Shown here piece after piece: positions 34,435-43,634 of a DNA stretch of 64,000 nt. The position numbers and the translations under genes are program-made. Under the pieces are notes generated by a model that saw only the letters and a list, made by a program, of their open reading frames with translations, was not told the origin of the DNA and made no database searches. Location: positions 1 through 64,000 of the forward strand of contig JAFLEE010000007.1 of assembly GCA_017302015.1 (NCBI GenBank). Reading direction: 5' to 3'. Source of the stretch: Spirochaetota bacterium (lineage in GTDB: Bacteria > Spirochaetota > UBA12135 > COTS27 > JAFLEE01). Position 1 is the stretch's first letter. Every line of letters starts with the position of its first letter.

Positions 34435-36158
34435 GGGCGTGGAACCACCGCGTAATCGAGGAACTCATTCCAATCTTCCCTCCCGGCGGCATTCGTTTCG
34501 CCGCGGTAGAAGGTCAGCCCGATCGTCGTGGGGCGCACGTCGAAGACCCAACCATCCCCCGCCTTCTTGATGGCCTCGACGCTCCGGTTCCCGAAGCGCT
34601 CCTTGAAATTGCTGAAATAGAAGGTCGCCCCGGCGGCGGCGCGGAACCTAAAGCGATACGCCTCTCCGGCGATCAGCGGCCCCATGGGCGCCTCGAGGAT
34701 CTCCAGGGGAGCGACCCCATAGGTGCGCACCCTGGGCAGTTCCACCCCACCGCTGGCGGGTAAAAGTCCGAGGGGGAACCGGAAGGCGAACATCCCCTTC
34801 CAATCGTCTTCTGTATTGTTGGTGGCGCGAGCGGCCAGCGCCAAAGCTTTCCCGGCGGGAACCCCGTAGGCGATAAAATTGGAGAGGAGGGTGATGGGAA
34901 CCTGCGAAAGATTGTCGTATTGCTCGAGGAGCGTTTCGGTGGACAAGCCCAGGGCGCGGTAGGGCTCGAGGGGAACCGCCTGGCACCTTGGATTTCGGTC
35001 CAGGAGGGATACCGCGGCCGCGAACGGGAACCCCGCCCGCATCAGGTCGCGGCAACGCCAAGAGGAGATCGTCGGATGGGCTTCCAGGAAGGGGGCGAGA
35101 GCGTTTGAAGCGACCCCCTGATCGAGGTAAAACGATAGTTGGTAGGTATCCAAGTCCGGGAAACGGGATATCAACCGGATCGCTTGCGGGAGGGGGACGC
35201 CCGCCGCGCCGAGGCGCACGAGCGGTTGCAGGTTCCGGTTGGATTGGCCCTTGAGGAAGCGCGGAATCTCCTCGGCGGGCATCCCCAAGTCTCTCATGCT
35301 CGCGAACGCGGAAAGATCGAGGTCGGCGTGCTCGCGCAGGAGCTTCGTGGCCGCGGGGAAGGCGACCCCTTGGCGCAGGAGGGACAGGGCCCGAAAGACA
35401 TCGGCATTCGTGCCGGATTTGATCCAACGAACAGCCGCATCGGGCGGGGCTCCCGCTAAAACCAGGGCGCAAAAGCGTGAATCGACGACTCCCGGTAGCC
35501 CCACGAGTTCGTCCCAGACGCCCTCCAGGGGGATGCCCAATTCGCCAAAACGTTCGAGGGCCGCGGTGGTGAGGGCGGGTTCGGTGGCGAAGCGGGCCCG
35601 GCTCGTGAGCGCGCCCGCCCAGGTCGCGCCCGCCGCCGCATCGGCGAGAAGATGGGTTTTATAGAAGGGAAAGGCCGGCGTATCGAACCAAACCGGCGAC
35701 AGGCGGGCGCGATAGCGTCCCGCGACCATCCCCCCGGCGCCCCAGGCGCAATCCACCAGATGCCATTGCCCGCCCCATTCCACCGCGTTCCAGGAGTGGT
35801 TCGGCGGGCCGTCGAGTTGGGACGGATTCCAGGCGGCTCCCTTCGCCCAACCGCGGAAAACCCGGGCCTGGAGACCGCACCGTTTGGCGAGATCGGCGAA
35901 GGAGTCCGCGAGGGCCGCCTCGTCCACCGGGCCGCCTTCCGACGGAACCAAGCGTTCGCAAACGAGCGCGAAAAGCGCGAAGGCCTGGTCTCGCGGGGAG
36001 GCTCCCACCGAACGCGCCTGGAGACTGATCGCTCCCGCCTCGCGCGTCAGCGGCAAGGAGCGGACGAGTTCGAGGACGGGATCCTCCGCGGCCGCGAGCC
36101 ACCCGGCGCAAGCGAGGGCCAAGGCGGGGATCCGCAATAAAGGAATGCGCTTCGACAT
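34431..36158 (-). CDS. Exported transglutaminase-fold protein, catalytic Cys apparently absent
   Basis: A 575-residue exported protein (signal peptide LLRIPALALACAGWLAAA). Residues about 55-145 match the transglutaminase/KY-like core: KRCGLQARVFRGW, NHSWNAVEWGGQWHLVDCAW. The His (121) and Asp (136) of the papain-like triad are present, but where the Cys-bearing helix should start the sequence reads GGPVDEAALADS, with Glu80 at the aligned position. It is therefore probably a non-enzymatic, binding version. The rest is alpha-helical with a repeating LLxxG-VPxxxAL pattern and a beta-rich C terminus (FRFRAAAGATFYFSN). First gene of a two-gene operon with the TPR protein. Start at 36158 chosen by signal peptide; frame upstream is shadow. 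Confidence 0.75.
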   Translation of the reverse strand: MSKRIPLLRIPALALACAGWLAAAEDPVLELVRSLPLTREAGAISLQARSVGASPRDQAFALFALVCERLVPSEGGPVDEAALADSFADLAKRCGLQARVFRGWAKGAAWNPSQLDGPPNHSWNAVEWGGQWHLVDCAWGAGGMVAGRYRARLSPVWFDTPAFPFYKTHLLADAAAGATWAGALTSRARFATEPALTTAALERFGELGIPLEGVWDELVGLPGVVDSRFCALVLAGAPPDAAVRWIKSGTNADVFRALSLLRQGVAFPAATKLLREHADLDLSAFASMRDLGMPAEEIPRFLKGQSNRNLQPLVRLGAAGVPLPQAIRLISRFPDLDTYQLSFYLDQGVASNALAPFLEAHPTISSWRCRDLMRAGFPFAAAVSLLDRNPRCQAVPLEPYRALGLSTETLLEQYDNLSQVPITLLSNFIAYGVPAGKALALAARATNNTEDDWKGMFAFRFPLGLLPASGGVELPRVRTYGVAPLEILEAPMGPLIAGEAYRFRFRAAAGATFYFSNFKERFGNRSVEAIKKAGDGWVFDVRPTTIGLTFYRGETNAAGREDWNEFLDYAVVPRP

Positions 36159-36188
36159 AATGGGACGATCGTATAATTCGAGCATAAC

Positions 36189-38258
36189 ATGAAGGCGAAC
36201 GCCCCCTTCGACCGGACGAAACCACGCGCGAGCCTCCGCCGCGCCGCGGGTTGGCTCCTCTTCGCGCTCCTGCTCTCCTCCGCCCGGGCGGAAAGGAGCG
36301 GGGCCGAGGTCCTCGCCTTCGATCCCATCGTCGCCAGCCCCGACGCCAGCCAAGAGACCCCCGCGATGCTCTCCGCGGCCTGGAAAGCCCTCACCAACGA
36401 GCGGCGCATCGCCCGCAAGCTCGATGCGCGCCTGGACTGGTACTTCAAGGAGCATGCGCGCTTCGAAGCGGGCCTCCGCGAGACCGACGTGGCCGTGATC
36501 CGCACCGCGGGCCGCGCCCTTCAACTCACCCTCTGGGCCGACCGCCACGGCCACCGCGCCGCCTGCCGGGAGACCGGCGTCGAAGACGGTCGCGTCGCGG
36601 CTTGGGGCGGCGGCGAAGATGGAAACCGCGGCCTCCCGCCATGGCAAAGGCTTCTCAGCCAGGCCCTCGAGACGGCTCCCTTCGCCGCCGAGGGGCCCAC
36701 CCTCGCTTCGACTCTGGTGGATTGGAACGGCCGGCTGATGTCGGTCTACGGCGAAGCGTTGGGCGAGTTCGCCCTCGCGGAGGCCCGCCGCGCCTTTACG
36801 GTCATCGAGTACGACCGTATGCCGCGCCTATTTAAAGAGCAGCAACTCGTCATGACGGGCCTCGTCGTTCCCCAGGATGAATCCGCCACCGACCCCTGGG
36901 AACCCCCCGCCCTGCTCCTCGGCGGCTCGGTCAAGAGCTTCCGCGACCTCACCTCCGTCCGGGTCGAACTCCGCAGCAACCATTTGGCCCCGCGCAAGGC
37001 CGGGGCGCCCGCCGGGGGCCTCCAGAGTTTCCTGCTGTCCACCGAGGAACGCTCGGAGAACTCCCGGGTCCTCGAGACGTGGACGCGGGCGGTGAACCGG
37101 CTCCTCGCCGATTGGCGCCGCAGCGGCACCCTCGAGTTCGAGATGCGCGCCGACCCCAACACCGCGGCCTCGGTCGCCGCGGCCGGCAAGGGGTTCACCC
37201 TGCGCCCCGGGGAGCCCCGACGCATCCTCACCGCCGAAGGCGCCTACCGGGTCTTGGCCCAGGCGGAGGGCATGAAACCCATCGACCAAATCCACCGGGT
37301 GGCCCGCGGCTCGGTCACCACCGCCATCCTCGCGTTCGAACCCGCGACGCTTCCCCGACGCACGCGGCACGACGGGGCCGTGGTGGCGGTCGCGATTTCG
37401 CCCGACGGCAGGCTCGTCGCAAGCCTTTCCCGCCGTTCGCTCCTCGTCCATTCCGCGGACAGCGGACAGGGGCGGTATTACCAGGCGGCCAGCGACGAGT
37501 CGGGATTCGGCGATTTCCTCGCGTTTGAAAGCGAAAACCGTCTATTATTCTGCCCCGGGGAAGGGCGGCTCTCCCGATGCACCTTGGGGGCGACTCCCAC
37601 GCTCACCGCCCTCCCCCTCCCCGACGGATTCACCCCCGTCGCCTTCCACCGCGCCCTCGACCTTTTGGCGGGGACGCGCTCGGTGACCTATGCGACCCGA
37701 GACATCTCATACTGGCGCCTCGACTCCCCTTCGACCCCCTGGGTCGCCAATGCCGCCGCGCCGGCCTTGGCCGTCTTTGACGCCACGGGCGAGCGCTTCG
37801 CCTGGTGGAACAGCTCGGGGGGGATCATGGTCCGCGAAAAAGGCGCCACGCGCACGCTCGCTTCCGTAGGCGCGCCCCCCTGGGGCCTCGAGTTTTCTGC
37901 CGATGGAAATAGCCTCGTGGTCGCCCAATGGCAGGGCCTTTCGACCCTTCCCTTGGCCGGGGGCGGCCCCGCCGAGTGGGCGCTCGCGCTTCGCCCGTCG
38001 TCCGCCGCCGTCCGGGGGCCCGGCACGACGTGGGCCGTGGCCACGGATGATCGGAGCGTCCTCCTCCTCGATGGCCAGGGGCCGAAGGCGCTGCGCGCGG
38101 CCCGCGAACTTCCCGAGCAGATCCTCCACCTCGCGTTCTCCCCCGATGGCCGCTTCCTCGCGATGGGGGGATGGTTCGGCCTCGTGGGTGTGATCGAGGC
38201 CGCGAGCGCCCGGGTTGTCTGGCAATCGAAGCCGGCCCCGGTCGCGGAGGTCCCGTGA
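36189..38258 (+). CDS. Exported CsgG-like / beta-propeller fusion protein
   Basis: A 689-residue exported protein (signal AGWLLFALLLSSARA). Residues about 40-225 resemble a CsgG/LpoB-type domain, ending in FTVIEYDRMPRLFKEQQLV and TGLV, the same pattern as in the lipoprotein at 22091. Residues about 395-680 are a WD40/PQQ-like propeller (VAVAISPDGRLVASLS, LEFSADGNSLVVAQW, LAFSPDGRFLAMGGW). No lipobox Cys is seen. It is divergent from the transglutaminase-fold gene with only 30 bases between starts and overlaps the next gene by 4 bases. TATAAT (36172-36177) lies 11 bases before the ATG. Role unknown; an envelope assembly or sensing scaffold is plausible. Confidence 0.7.
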   Translation: MKANAPFDRTKPRASLRRAAGWLLFALLLSSARAERSGAEVLAFDPIVASPDASQETPAMLSAAWKALTNERRIARKLDARLDWYFKEHARFEAGLRETDVAVIRTAGRALQLTLWADRHGHRAACRETGVEDGRVAAWGGGEDGNRGLPPWQRLLSQALETAPFAAEGPTLASTLVDWNGRLMSVYGEALGEFALAEARRAFTVIEYDRMPRLFKEQQLVMTGLVVPQDESATDPWEPPALLLGGSVKSFRDLTSVRVELRSNHLAPRKAGAPAGGLQSFLLSTEERSENSRVLETWTRAVNRLLADWRRSGTLEFEMRADPNTAASVAAAGKGFTLRPGEPRRILTAEGAYRVLAQAEGMKPIDQIHRVARGSVTTAILAFEPATLPRRTRHDGAVVAVAISPDGRLVASLSRRSLLVHSADSGQGRYYQAASDESGFGDFLAFESENRLLFCPGEGRLSRCTLGATPTLTALPLPDGFTPVAFHRALDLLAGTRSVTYATRDISYWRLDSPSTPWVANAAAPALAVFDATGERFAWWNSSGGIMVREKGATRTLASVGAPPWGLEFSADGNSLVVAQWQGLSTLPLAGGGPAEWALALRPSSAAVRGPGTTWAVATDDRSVLLLDGQGPKALRAARELPEQILHLAFSPDGRFLAMGGWFGLVGVIEAASARVVWQSKPAPVAEVP

Positions 38259-39226
38259 TCCGATCCCCGCTTCGGGCCTTCTCGCTGGCGTGCCTGTTCG
38301 CCCTCGGGGCCCCGCGTTCGCTTCCGGCCGTCGCCGTGCTGCTGGAAGCGCCCGAGCCCTTCGTCCAACCCCTCCTGGAGCGCATGCGCGCCGTGGCCGC
38401 CGAAGCCCTCGTCGAAAGCGATCCGAACGCGGATTGGGTCGTGGGCGCCGACGGCGCCGCCTTTCGCCTCACCCGCATCTCCAATCGCCGGATCCAGGCG
38501 GTCGTGACGAACCGGGGGCGCCAATTCGCCCGGCGCGACGGGGGGGCCACGATCCTCCGGCCGCTATTCTCCACCCTCCAGGGCATCACCCGCCTCGGCT
38601 ACCAGGTCGGCCACCAGGGCACCGCTGGATCTTATGCCTATCGACTCGAACTTTCAGCCATCAACCGGGCCGCGCAAATCCTCACCGGGCGCGCCCTCAT
38701 CCACCGCGGCCCCTTCCACGCCCATCTGGAACCCGATGGCCTCGACCGCCTCCTTCGGCGCCTCGACCCCGGGCCCGAAGGTTTCATGGGCCCCTGGCCG
38801 GCCGCCGCCCTCTACTACGGGCGCCGACCGTTTATCCGCTACGCCGCCGCCACGCTCGCCCTCTTGAGCCAAGAAGAGGCGGTCTGGGCGGCCTACGAGG
38901 GCCAGTACCTCGCCGCCATGCACGGCGTGCGCGCCAAGCCCCCGGGATTCCGGGCGCTTCTGGCCCGTTTCCCCGCCCTGAGCGCGCGCGCCTACGCCGT
39001 GCCCGAGGGCGCCTCCGCATGGAGCGACGCCGAGATGATCCGCTTTTGGATCCGTCGGTCCCACGACGGAAGCGTGGGCACGCTCGCGGCGTGGCTCGTG
39101 GAACTCATCCGCCGCCACGATCCCGAGTTCCACACGGATCCGCGTTGGGCACGCTTTCGCGAACAGGGCCTCGGCGCCCTCGGGAAAGTGCACGCGGAGT
39201 CCGCCTTCCAGCCGCCCGGGCGCTGA
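38255..39226 (+). CDS. Exported protein of unknown function
   Basis: A 323-residue exported protein with a signal peptide (LRAFSLACLFALGAPRSLPA). The GTG start at 38255 overlaps the previous stop (GTGA) and has GGAGG 5 bases upstream. The N-terminal 120 residues look like a mixed alpha/beta domain (LLEAPEPFVQPLLERMRAVA) resembling the beginning of CsgG/TolB-N-type domains only loosely; the rest is helical. No family recognised. Coupling to the CsgG/propeller gene suggests a shared function in the envelope. Confidence 0.7.
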   Translation: MIRSPLRAFSLACLFALGAPRSLPAVAVLLEAPEPFVQPLLERMRAVAAEALVESDPNADWVVGADGAAFRLTRISNRRIQAVVTNRGRQFARRDGGATILRPLFSTLQGITRLGYQVGHQGTAGSYAYRLELSAINRAAQILTGRALIHRGPFHAHLEPDGLDRLLRRLDPGPEGFMGPWPAAALYYGRRPFIRYAAATLALLSQEEAVWAAYEGQYLAAMHGVRAKPPGFRALLARFPALSARAYAVPEGASAWSDAEMIRFWIRRSHDGSVGTLAAWLVELIRRHDPEFHTDPRWARFREQGLGALGKVHAESAFQPPGR

Positions 39227-39264
39227 CCGTCCCCTTCCTCGGCCCCTTGGTGCGACCGTCGCCT

Positions 39265-39300
39265 TTGGCCCCGTGAGTGGGCCATCCTAAAATACGCCCC
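39265..39300 (+). promoter_or_regulatory. Predicted leaderless promoter of the DUF2079 gene
   Basis: TTGGCC (39265-39270), 17 bases, TAAAAT (39288-39293), then 7 bases to the ATG at 39301; no Shine-Dalgarno sequence. Confidence 0.45.
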
Positions 39301-40884
39301 ATGTATCGGATCTGGTCGAGGACTTTGTGGATTCTCTCCGCCTTCTGGGCCTCGGGAGCGGTGCTCTCCCTCCTCTGGCCCGGGAAGCACCTCCTCTTCG
39401 GGCGCATCCCGCTCACCGTACTATCCGCCGAGAAGCCCTTTTTCGCGGCGCTTTTTTTCTGCCTCGGCGCCTGGCTGATGGGGCGCCTGCCCCGCCTCGA
39501 AGGCCGCGTGGACGAGAAGGCGGAGTTGCGCCTGGTCTGGTCCGTCGCCGCCTTCGCCGGGTCCGTCTGGGCGGCCTGGGGCCTCGTCAAAACCGCCTTC
39601 GTCGACCTGGGCATGGACATCGGCATCTACGCCACCGCCCTTTGGAACACGGCCCACGGCCGCTTCATGTGGGAGCCCTGCCTGCAATACAATTTCTTCG
39701 GCGAGCATTTCATTCCGCTCTCCCTCCCCCTCGCCCCCCTGGTGGGTTTCTTCGAGAGCGCGGGCGTGCTCATCGTGGCCCAGGCCGCGATCGTCCCCCT
39801 CGCGATCCCCGCGGTCTACCTGCTCGCCCGGCGCCTCCTCGGCGACGCCCGCGGCGCTTGGTTCTTCACGATCCTCTTCCTCCTTTCCCCGTTTCTCCAC
39901 CGCATCATGGGCGATCCCTACCGCCCCGCGACCATGGCGATCCCCCTGATCCTCTGGGGCCTCTACCACCTCGAATCGGGGCGCAAGGCCGCCTTCTTCG
40001 CGTTTTTCGCCCTCACGCTCCTGGTCCAGGAATCCCTGCCGATGTTCACCGGGGTCATCGGCCTGTATTTCCTCGCGTTCCGCCCGGGCCTCCGCCGCGT
40101 CGGCGCCTCGGTCCTCCTCCTCTCCATCGCCTATTTCGCCCTGGTCGTCGGGTTCCTGATGCCCCGGATGTACGGGCACGACCGGCTGCTTCACATGGAG
40201 ATGTTCTGGTCGCTGCTCCCCGGAAACGGCCCCGTCGAGATCCTCCTCAATTTCGCCAAGAACCCGTATCCGGTGTTTAAGCGGCTCTTCTCTCCGTTCA
40301 CCCTCGGCCAGGTGGCCTTCTTCACGTCCACCGTGTTCTTCCTGTGCTGGGGCCATTGGCGGGTGTGGATCCTCTTCCTCATCCCCATGGCGTTCATCCA
40401 ACTCTCCGACTTCATGTACATGCGCAATTTCTCCCGCCATTACACCACCGAGAGCCTCATCGCGGTCTTTTACGCATCGCTCCTCGTTTGGGGAGAACGC
40501 GGCGCGGCCTGGCGGGCCCGGTGGGGAAAGGCATGGCAGAAGCGCGCCGTGATGGTCCTCGGGATCCTGGTCTTCCTGGTGGCCGGGGCCCAATTTCCGG
40601 GCTATTACATCCGGTGGAACGCGGAACGGGCCCGGGAATTCCGGGAATTCGCCGCCCTCGTCCCCGCGGATGCCCAGGTCTGCATCTCCAAACTCGAGTT
40701 CTATACCACCGTGGCCTGGCGCCACTCTTTCTCCAGGATGCCCGAAGTTCGCGAAGCACCCTGGGTGCTCCTCACCCGTGAGGAGGAAACGAAATATCGC
40801 AGCCTCCTCGACGACCTCGAAAAGAGGGGTTGGTCCAGGCTCCGCGAAGGGAAGTACGCGGTTCTGTACCATAAAAATCCCTAA
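39301..40884 (+). CDS. DUF2079 family polytopic membrane protein
   Basis: A 527-residue membrane protein with about 10-12 membrane segments. The first extracytoplasmic loop DLGMDIGIYATALWNTAHGRF and the following FGEHFIPLSLPLAPLV are typical of DUF2079 proteins, which resemble GT-C-type glycosyltransferases in topology (acidic residues in loop 1). The C-terminal soluble part begins RWNAERAREFREFAALVP. A role in lipid-linked sugar transfer is possible but unproven. ATG 39301 is chosen over GTG 39277 because of the -10-like TAAAAT 7 bases upstream. Monocistronic. Confidence 0.8.
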   Translation: MYRIWSRTLWILSAFWASGAVLSLLWPGKHLLFGRIPLTVLSAEKPFFAALFFCLGAWLMGRLPRLEGRVDEKAELRLVWSVAAFAGSVWAAWGLVKTAFVDLGMDIGIYATALWNTAHGRFMWEPCLQYNFFGEHFIPLSLPLAPLVGFFESAGVLIVAQAAIVPLAIPAVYLLARRLLGDARGAWFFTILFLLSPFLHRIMGDPYRPATMAIPLILWGLYHLESGRKAAFFAFFALTLLVQESLPMFTGVIGLYFLAFRPGLRRVGASVLLLSIAYFALVVGFLMPRMYGHDRLLHMEMFWSLLPGNGPVEILLNFAKNPYPVFKRLFSPFTLGQVAFFTSTVFFLCWGHWRVWILFLIPMAFIQLSDFMYMRNFSRHYTTESLIAVFYASLLVWGERGAAWRARWGKAWQKRAVMVLGILVFLVAGAQFPGYYIRWNAERAREFREFAALVPADAQVCISKLEFYTTVAWRHSFSRMPEVREAPWVLLTREEETKYRSLLDDLEKRGWSRLREGKYAVLYHKNP

Positions 40885-41046
40885 GCACTCGATTTAACCC
40901 CGAGAGCGCGCCCGCCGGACGTGGGTGCGGTGTCCTTGCCTTCACGGGAGAAAGCGCTACTTTTAAACGCAGGCGCGACGGCTTCAAGGCATCCATCGCA
41001 TACGGCGCCGCAGAGAGCGGTCGTCCTCCGTCCAACCAGGGGTTCT

Positions 41047-42057
41047 ATGTCCTCCATCCTGAAAAGCCAAGCGCTCACCTTTCCCTGGCCCTGCCGGGAT
41101 CCCTTCCTCTTTTGCGCCCATCACCTCGACCGCTATCCCGAAGGCGACGGAAAAATGGGCCCCGCGGCCCCGCTCACCGGGCGCGCCATCGGCCAGGACT
41201 TCTCCGGCAAGGATGGTTGGAGCATGTACCACGGGCAGACGGTGCCCGGCTTCCCCCAGCATCCCCACCGGGGGTTCGAGACCGTGACCGTGACCCAGCG
41301 GGGCCTCGTCGACCACTCCGATTCCCTCGGCGCCGCCGGGCGCTACGGCGAAGGCGATGTGCAGTGGATGACCGCGGGCGCCGGTATCGTCCATTGCGAG
41401 ATGTTCCCCCTGCGCGACACGACGGGCCCCAATACCGCCGAATTATTCCAGATCTGGCTCAACCTCCCGGCGGAGAAGAAACTCGTCCCGCCCCATTTCG
41501 ACATGTTCTGGTCCGAAAAGATCCCCACGCTGCGCTTCGGGAAGCAGGGCGAAGGGGCCACCCGCGCGACCCTCGTCGCCGGCGTGCTCGACGGGGTGAT
41601 GGCGCTCCCGCCCCCTCCCAATTCCTGGGCCGCGGATCCCGAGAATGGGGTCACGATCCTCGTCCTCCAAATGGAAGCTGGCGCCCGTTGGACGCTCCCC
41701 CCCGCACTCCACGATCATGTACGAAGCCTCTATTTCCACGAGGGCGGGGCGATGACCATCGACGGCCGGGCCATCGACGGACACGCCGCCCTTTGGTTGA
41801 AGCCCGATGCCCCCATCGCCTTGGAAGCGGGAAAGGACGGCGCGCGTCTCCTCCTCCTCCAGGGTCTCCCCATCGGGCAACCCGTGGCCCAATACGGGCC
41901 CTTCGTCATGAACGACGAGGCGGGATTGCGCAAAGCCTTCGAAGATTATCAGGAGCATGAGTTCGGCGGCTGGCCCTGGCCCTCGGATGCGCCCGTTCAT
42001 CCGGCGGACCAGGGTCGGTTCGCACGATATCCGGACGGGCACGTCGAGAACCCCTAA
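41047..42057 (+). CDS. Pirin family protein
   Basis: A 336-residue bicupin protein. The N-terminal cupin shows HPHRGFETVTVTQRGLVDHSD and VQWMTAGAGIVHCEMF, carrying the His/His/His/Glu metal ligands of pirins; the C-terminal cupin is degenerate. Bacterial pirins include YhaK and quercetin 2,3-dioxygenase-like YhhW. This one is longer than YhhW (231) and closer to eukaryotic-size pirins. AGGGG lies 7 bases before the ATG. No operon partners; function may be redox-linked regulation or flavonoid cleavage, not resolvable here. Confidence 0.88.
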   Translation: MSSILKSQALTFPWPCRDPFLFCAHHLDRYPEGDGKMGPAAPLTGRAIGQDFSGKDGWSMYHGQTVPGFPQHPHRGFETVTVTQRGLVDHSDSLGAAGRYGEGDVQWMTAGAGIVHCEMFPLRDTTGPNTAELFQIWLNLPAEKKLVPPHFDMFWSEKIPTLRFGKQGEGATRATLVAGVLDGVMALPPPPNSWAADPENGVTILVLQMEAGARWTLPPALHDHVRSLYFHEGGAMTIDGRAIDGHAALWLKPDAPIALEAGKDGARLLLLQGLPIGQPVAQYGPFVMNDEAGLRKAFEDYQEHEFGGWPWPSDAPVHPADQGRFARYPDGHVENP

Positions 42058-42305
42058 AAATCCGCCTCGAATTCGCCGCGACGAATCCTCTCCTCCGCGA
42101 GCATCGGAGGGGAACGGCGTGCTGGTTGTCTTATTTGTCTGGGATGGAGTTGTGCCTGGTTGACAATTGCCCCCTCTTCCCGAGTTTTCACCGGTACGAC
42201 GTCACTTTTCTGGCGAGGACCTTGCGCATTTTTCACCAATTCTGCCGGTGCGTGTTCAAAACAGGACTTCGGGAGAGACTGTAGCGCGCCCACGGGATCC
42301 ACCGT

Positions 42306-42635
42306 ATGACGATCCGAAATAAATCGAACGGAGAAATCCTCCAAGCCGTCTACATGACTTGGACGGAGAGCGAGTTCCCCAAAGACGGAGAGAAGTTCAT
42401 CCTCCTCATGGGAGGGGCCCATCCCGCCATTCGCCCCGCCGAACCTTACGTGATCGTGCCGGAACGTCCCGACCTCGTCATCCGCCCGGAAAACTCCTGC
42501 GCCTACGCCCTCGTCTCCACCACGGAAACGGGCCGCGTCAATCTGGAGGTGGACGGCTTTCGTTTCGATCTCGCCGAACCTGAAGGCATCCCAACCGCCA
42601 AAACGAATGGCTCCCAATCCCTCCAAGCCGAATAG
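42306..42635 (+). CDS. Small hypothetical protein
   Basis: A 109-residue acidic protein, no signal peptide or membrane segment, with a beta-rich look (EPYVIVPERPDLVIRPENS; VNLEVDGFRFDLA). No Shine-Dalgarno sequence is seen. The opposite strand also has a long open frame (42054-42626), but the plus-strand protein has a more natural composition. Not recognised; convergent with the YhhN gene. Confidence 0.5.
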   Translation: MTIRNKSNGEILQAVYMTWTESEFPKDGEKFILLMGGAHPAIRPAEPYVIVPERPDLVIRPENSCAYALVSTTETGRVNLEVDGFRFDLAEPEGIPTAKTNGSQSLQAE

Positions 42636-42665
42636 AGCGCTCCCGCGTCGAGCCGATCCCCCCGG

Positions 42666-43313
42666 TCACTTAAGGAAATAGACGAGCAGACCTTGGGCGG
42701 CGAAATAGCTTGAATAGACGAGCAAGCGGGCCGTGCGCCAGGGCCTTCGGAACCGGTCGAACGCCAAGAGCGCATCGGAGACGACGAATAGGCCCGCCCC
42801 AATCGCCGCCATCATTGAAGCGAACGTCGGGCGCACGAGAGCGACGGTGGAAGCCTGGGCCGCCATCGCCACGAGGGCGAGCATGTAAAGGGCCACGGGT
42901 ATGCCCAAGCCTTTGGGCACCCCGCTCCATAATATCCGCAAAAGGATCCCCCCGGAGGCGAACCAGATAAGGAAGGGCCAGATGGATGCCAAGAAGCCAA
43001 CGCCCGAGGTGAGCGCGACGAGGTAGGCGAGGTGGGCCAGTAAAAACGCGATCAGACCCTCGCGAAACTTCGACTCAAAGAGGAGCAGCGCGTCTCCCAT
43101 CAGGGAAAAGACGAGGCCGAGAGTCAGGGCAATGGAAACACGCCCCACCGGGCGTTCCCAGAAGGAAACCGCCCAAAGGATGAGGATGATCGTCGACAGC
43201 GGCTTGAACACGTACCGTAAGGCCCGCAGGCGCGGCACATATTCGCCCAAGAGCGCGAAGAAAACAGAGAGGCAGAGGCAAGAGACCGCGAGGATGGGAG
43301 AAAAGGGTGGCAT
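42666..43313 (-). CDS. YhhN family lysoplasmalogenase-like membrane protein
   Basis: A 215-residue protein with about eight membrane segments of the YhhN/TMEM86 family, which hydrolyses the vinyl-ether bond of lysoplasmalogens. The two family Asp residues are in FSLMGDALLLF and FVVSDALLAFDRF, with YVFKPLSTIILIL near the N terminus as another hallmark. Start at 43313 (MPPFSPIL) is preferred over a longer frame. If the organism lacks plasmalogens the enzyme may act on a different ether lipid. Monocistronic, convergent with a small hypothetical gene. Confidence 0.85.
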   Translation of the reverse strand: MPPFSPILAVSCLCLSVFFALLGEYVPRLRALRYVFKPLSTIILILWAVSFWERPVGRVSIALTLGLVFSLMGDALLLFESKFREGLIAFLLAHLAYLVALTSGVGFLASIWPFLIWFASGGILLRILWSGVPKGLGIPVALYMLALVAMAAQASTVALVRPTFASMMAAIGAGLFVVSDALLAFDRFRRPWRTARLLVYSSYFAAQGLLVYFLK

Positions 43314-43634
43314 GCTCGTAGGGTCGTGGGGCGCTCGACTTCTTTCTATATTAGACTGGGTTTGCCGGGCACGTCCATTGAAAGACACCAAGGGATACGC
43401 TCATTCCTAACTGCAGGTTCGTGGTGACCCTCCTGAAGAACGAGGGCCCGTTTTAAAAGCCCACGAAGTCTTCAGCCAATGGTCGCGTTTGCCTTCGATG
43501 AAAGAACCCATTGGCCTAGAATCCGACCTTGACAGGGCCTGATTGCTGCTATACTATTTATATCAGAAATCCCTTGCCCGTTTCTTTCCGAATCCATCGG
43601 ATGATTTTCTCCCAACCCTAAAAAGGAGTCTTCC
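43314..43634. promoter_or_regulatory. Intergenic region with xylanase promoter
   Basis: The only signal in this 321-base gap is a promoter for the GH10 gene: TTGACA (43529-43534), 17 bases, TACTAT (43552-43557), with TATACT as an alternative -10 two bases earlier, followed by an AT-rich leader and AAGGAG 8 bases before the ATG. No operator palindrome of note. Confidence 0.6.
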
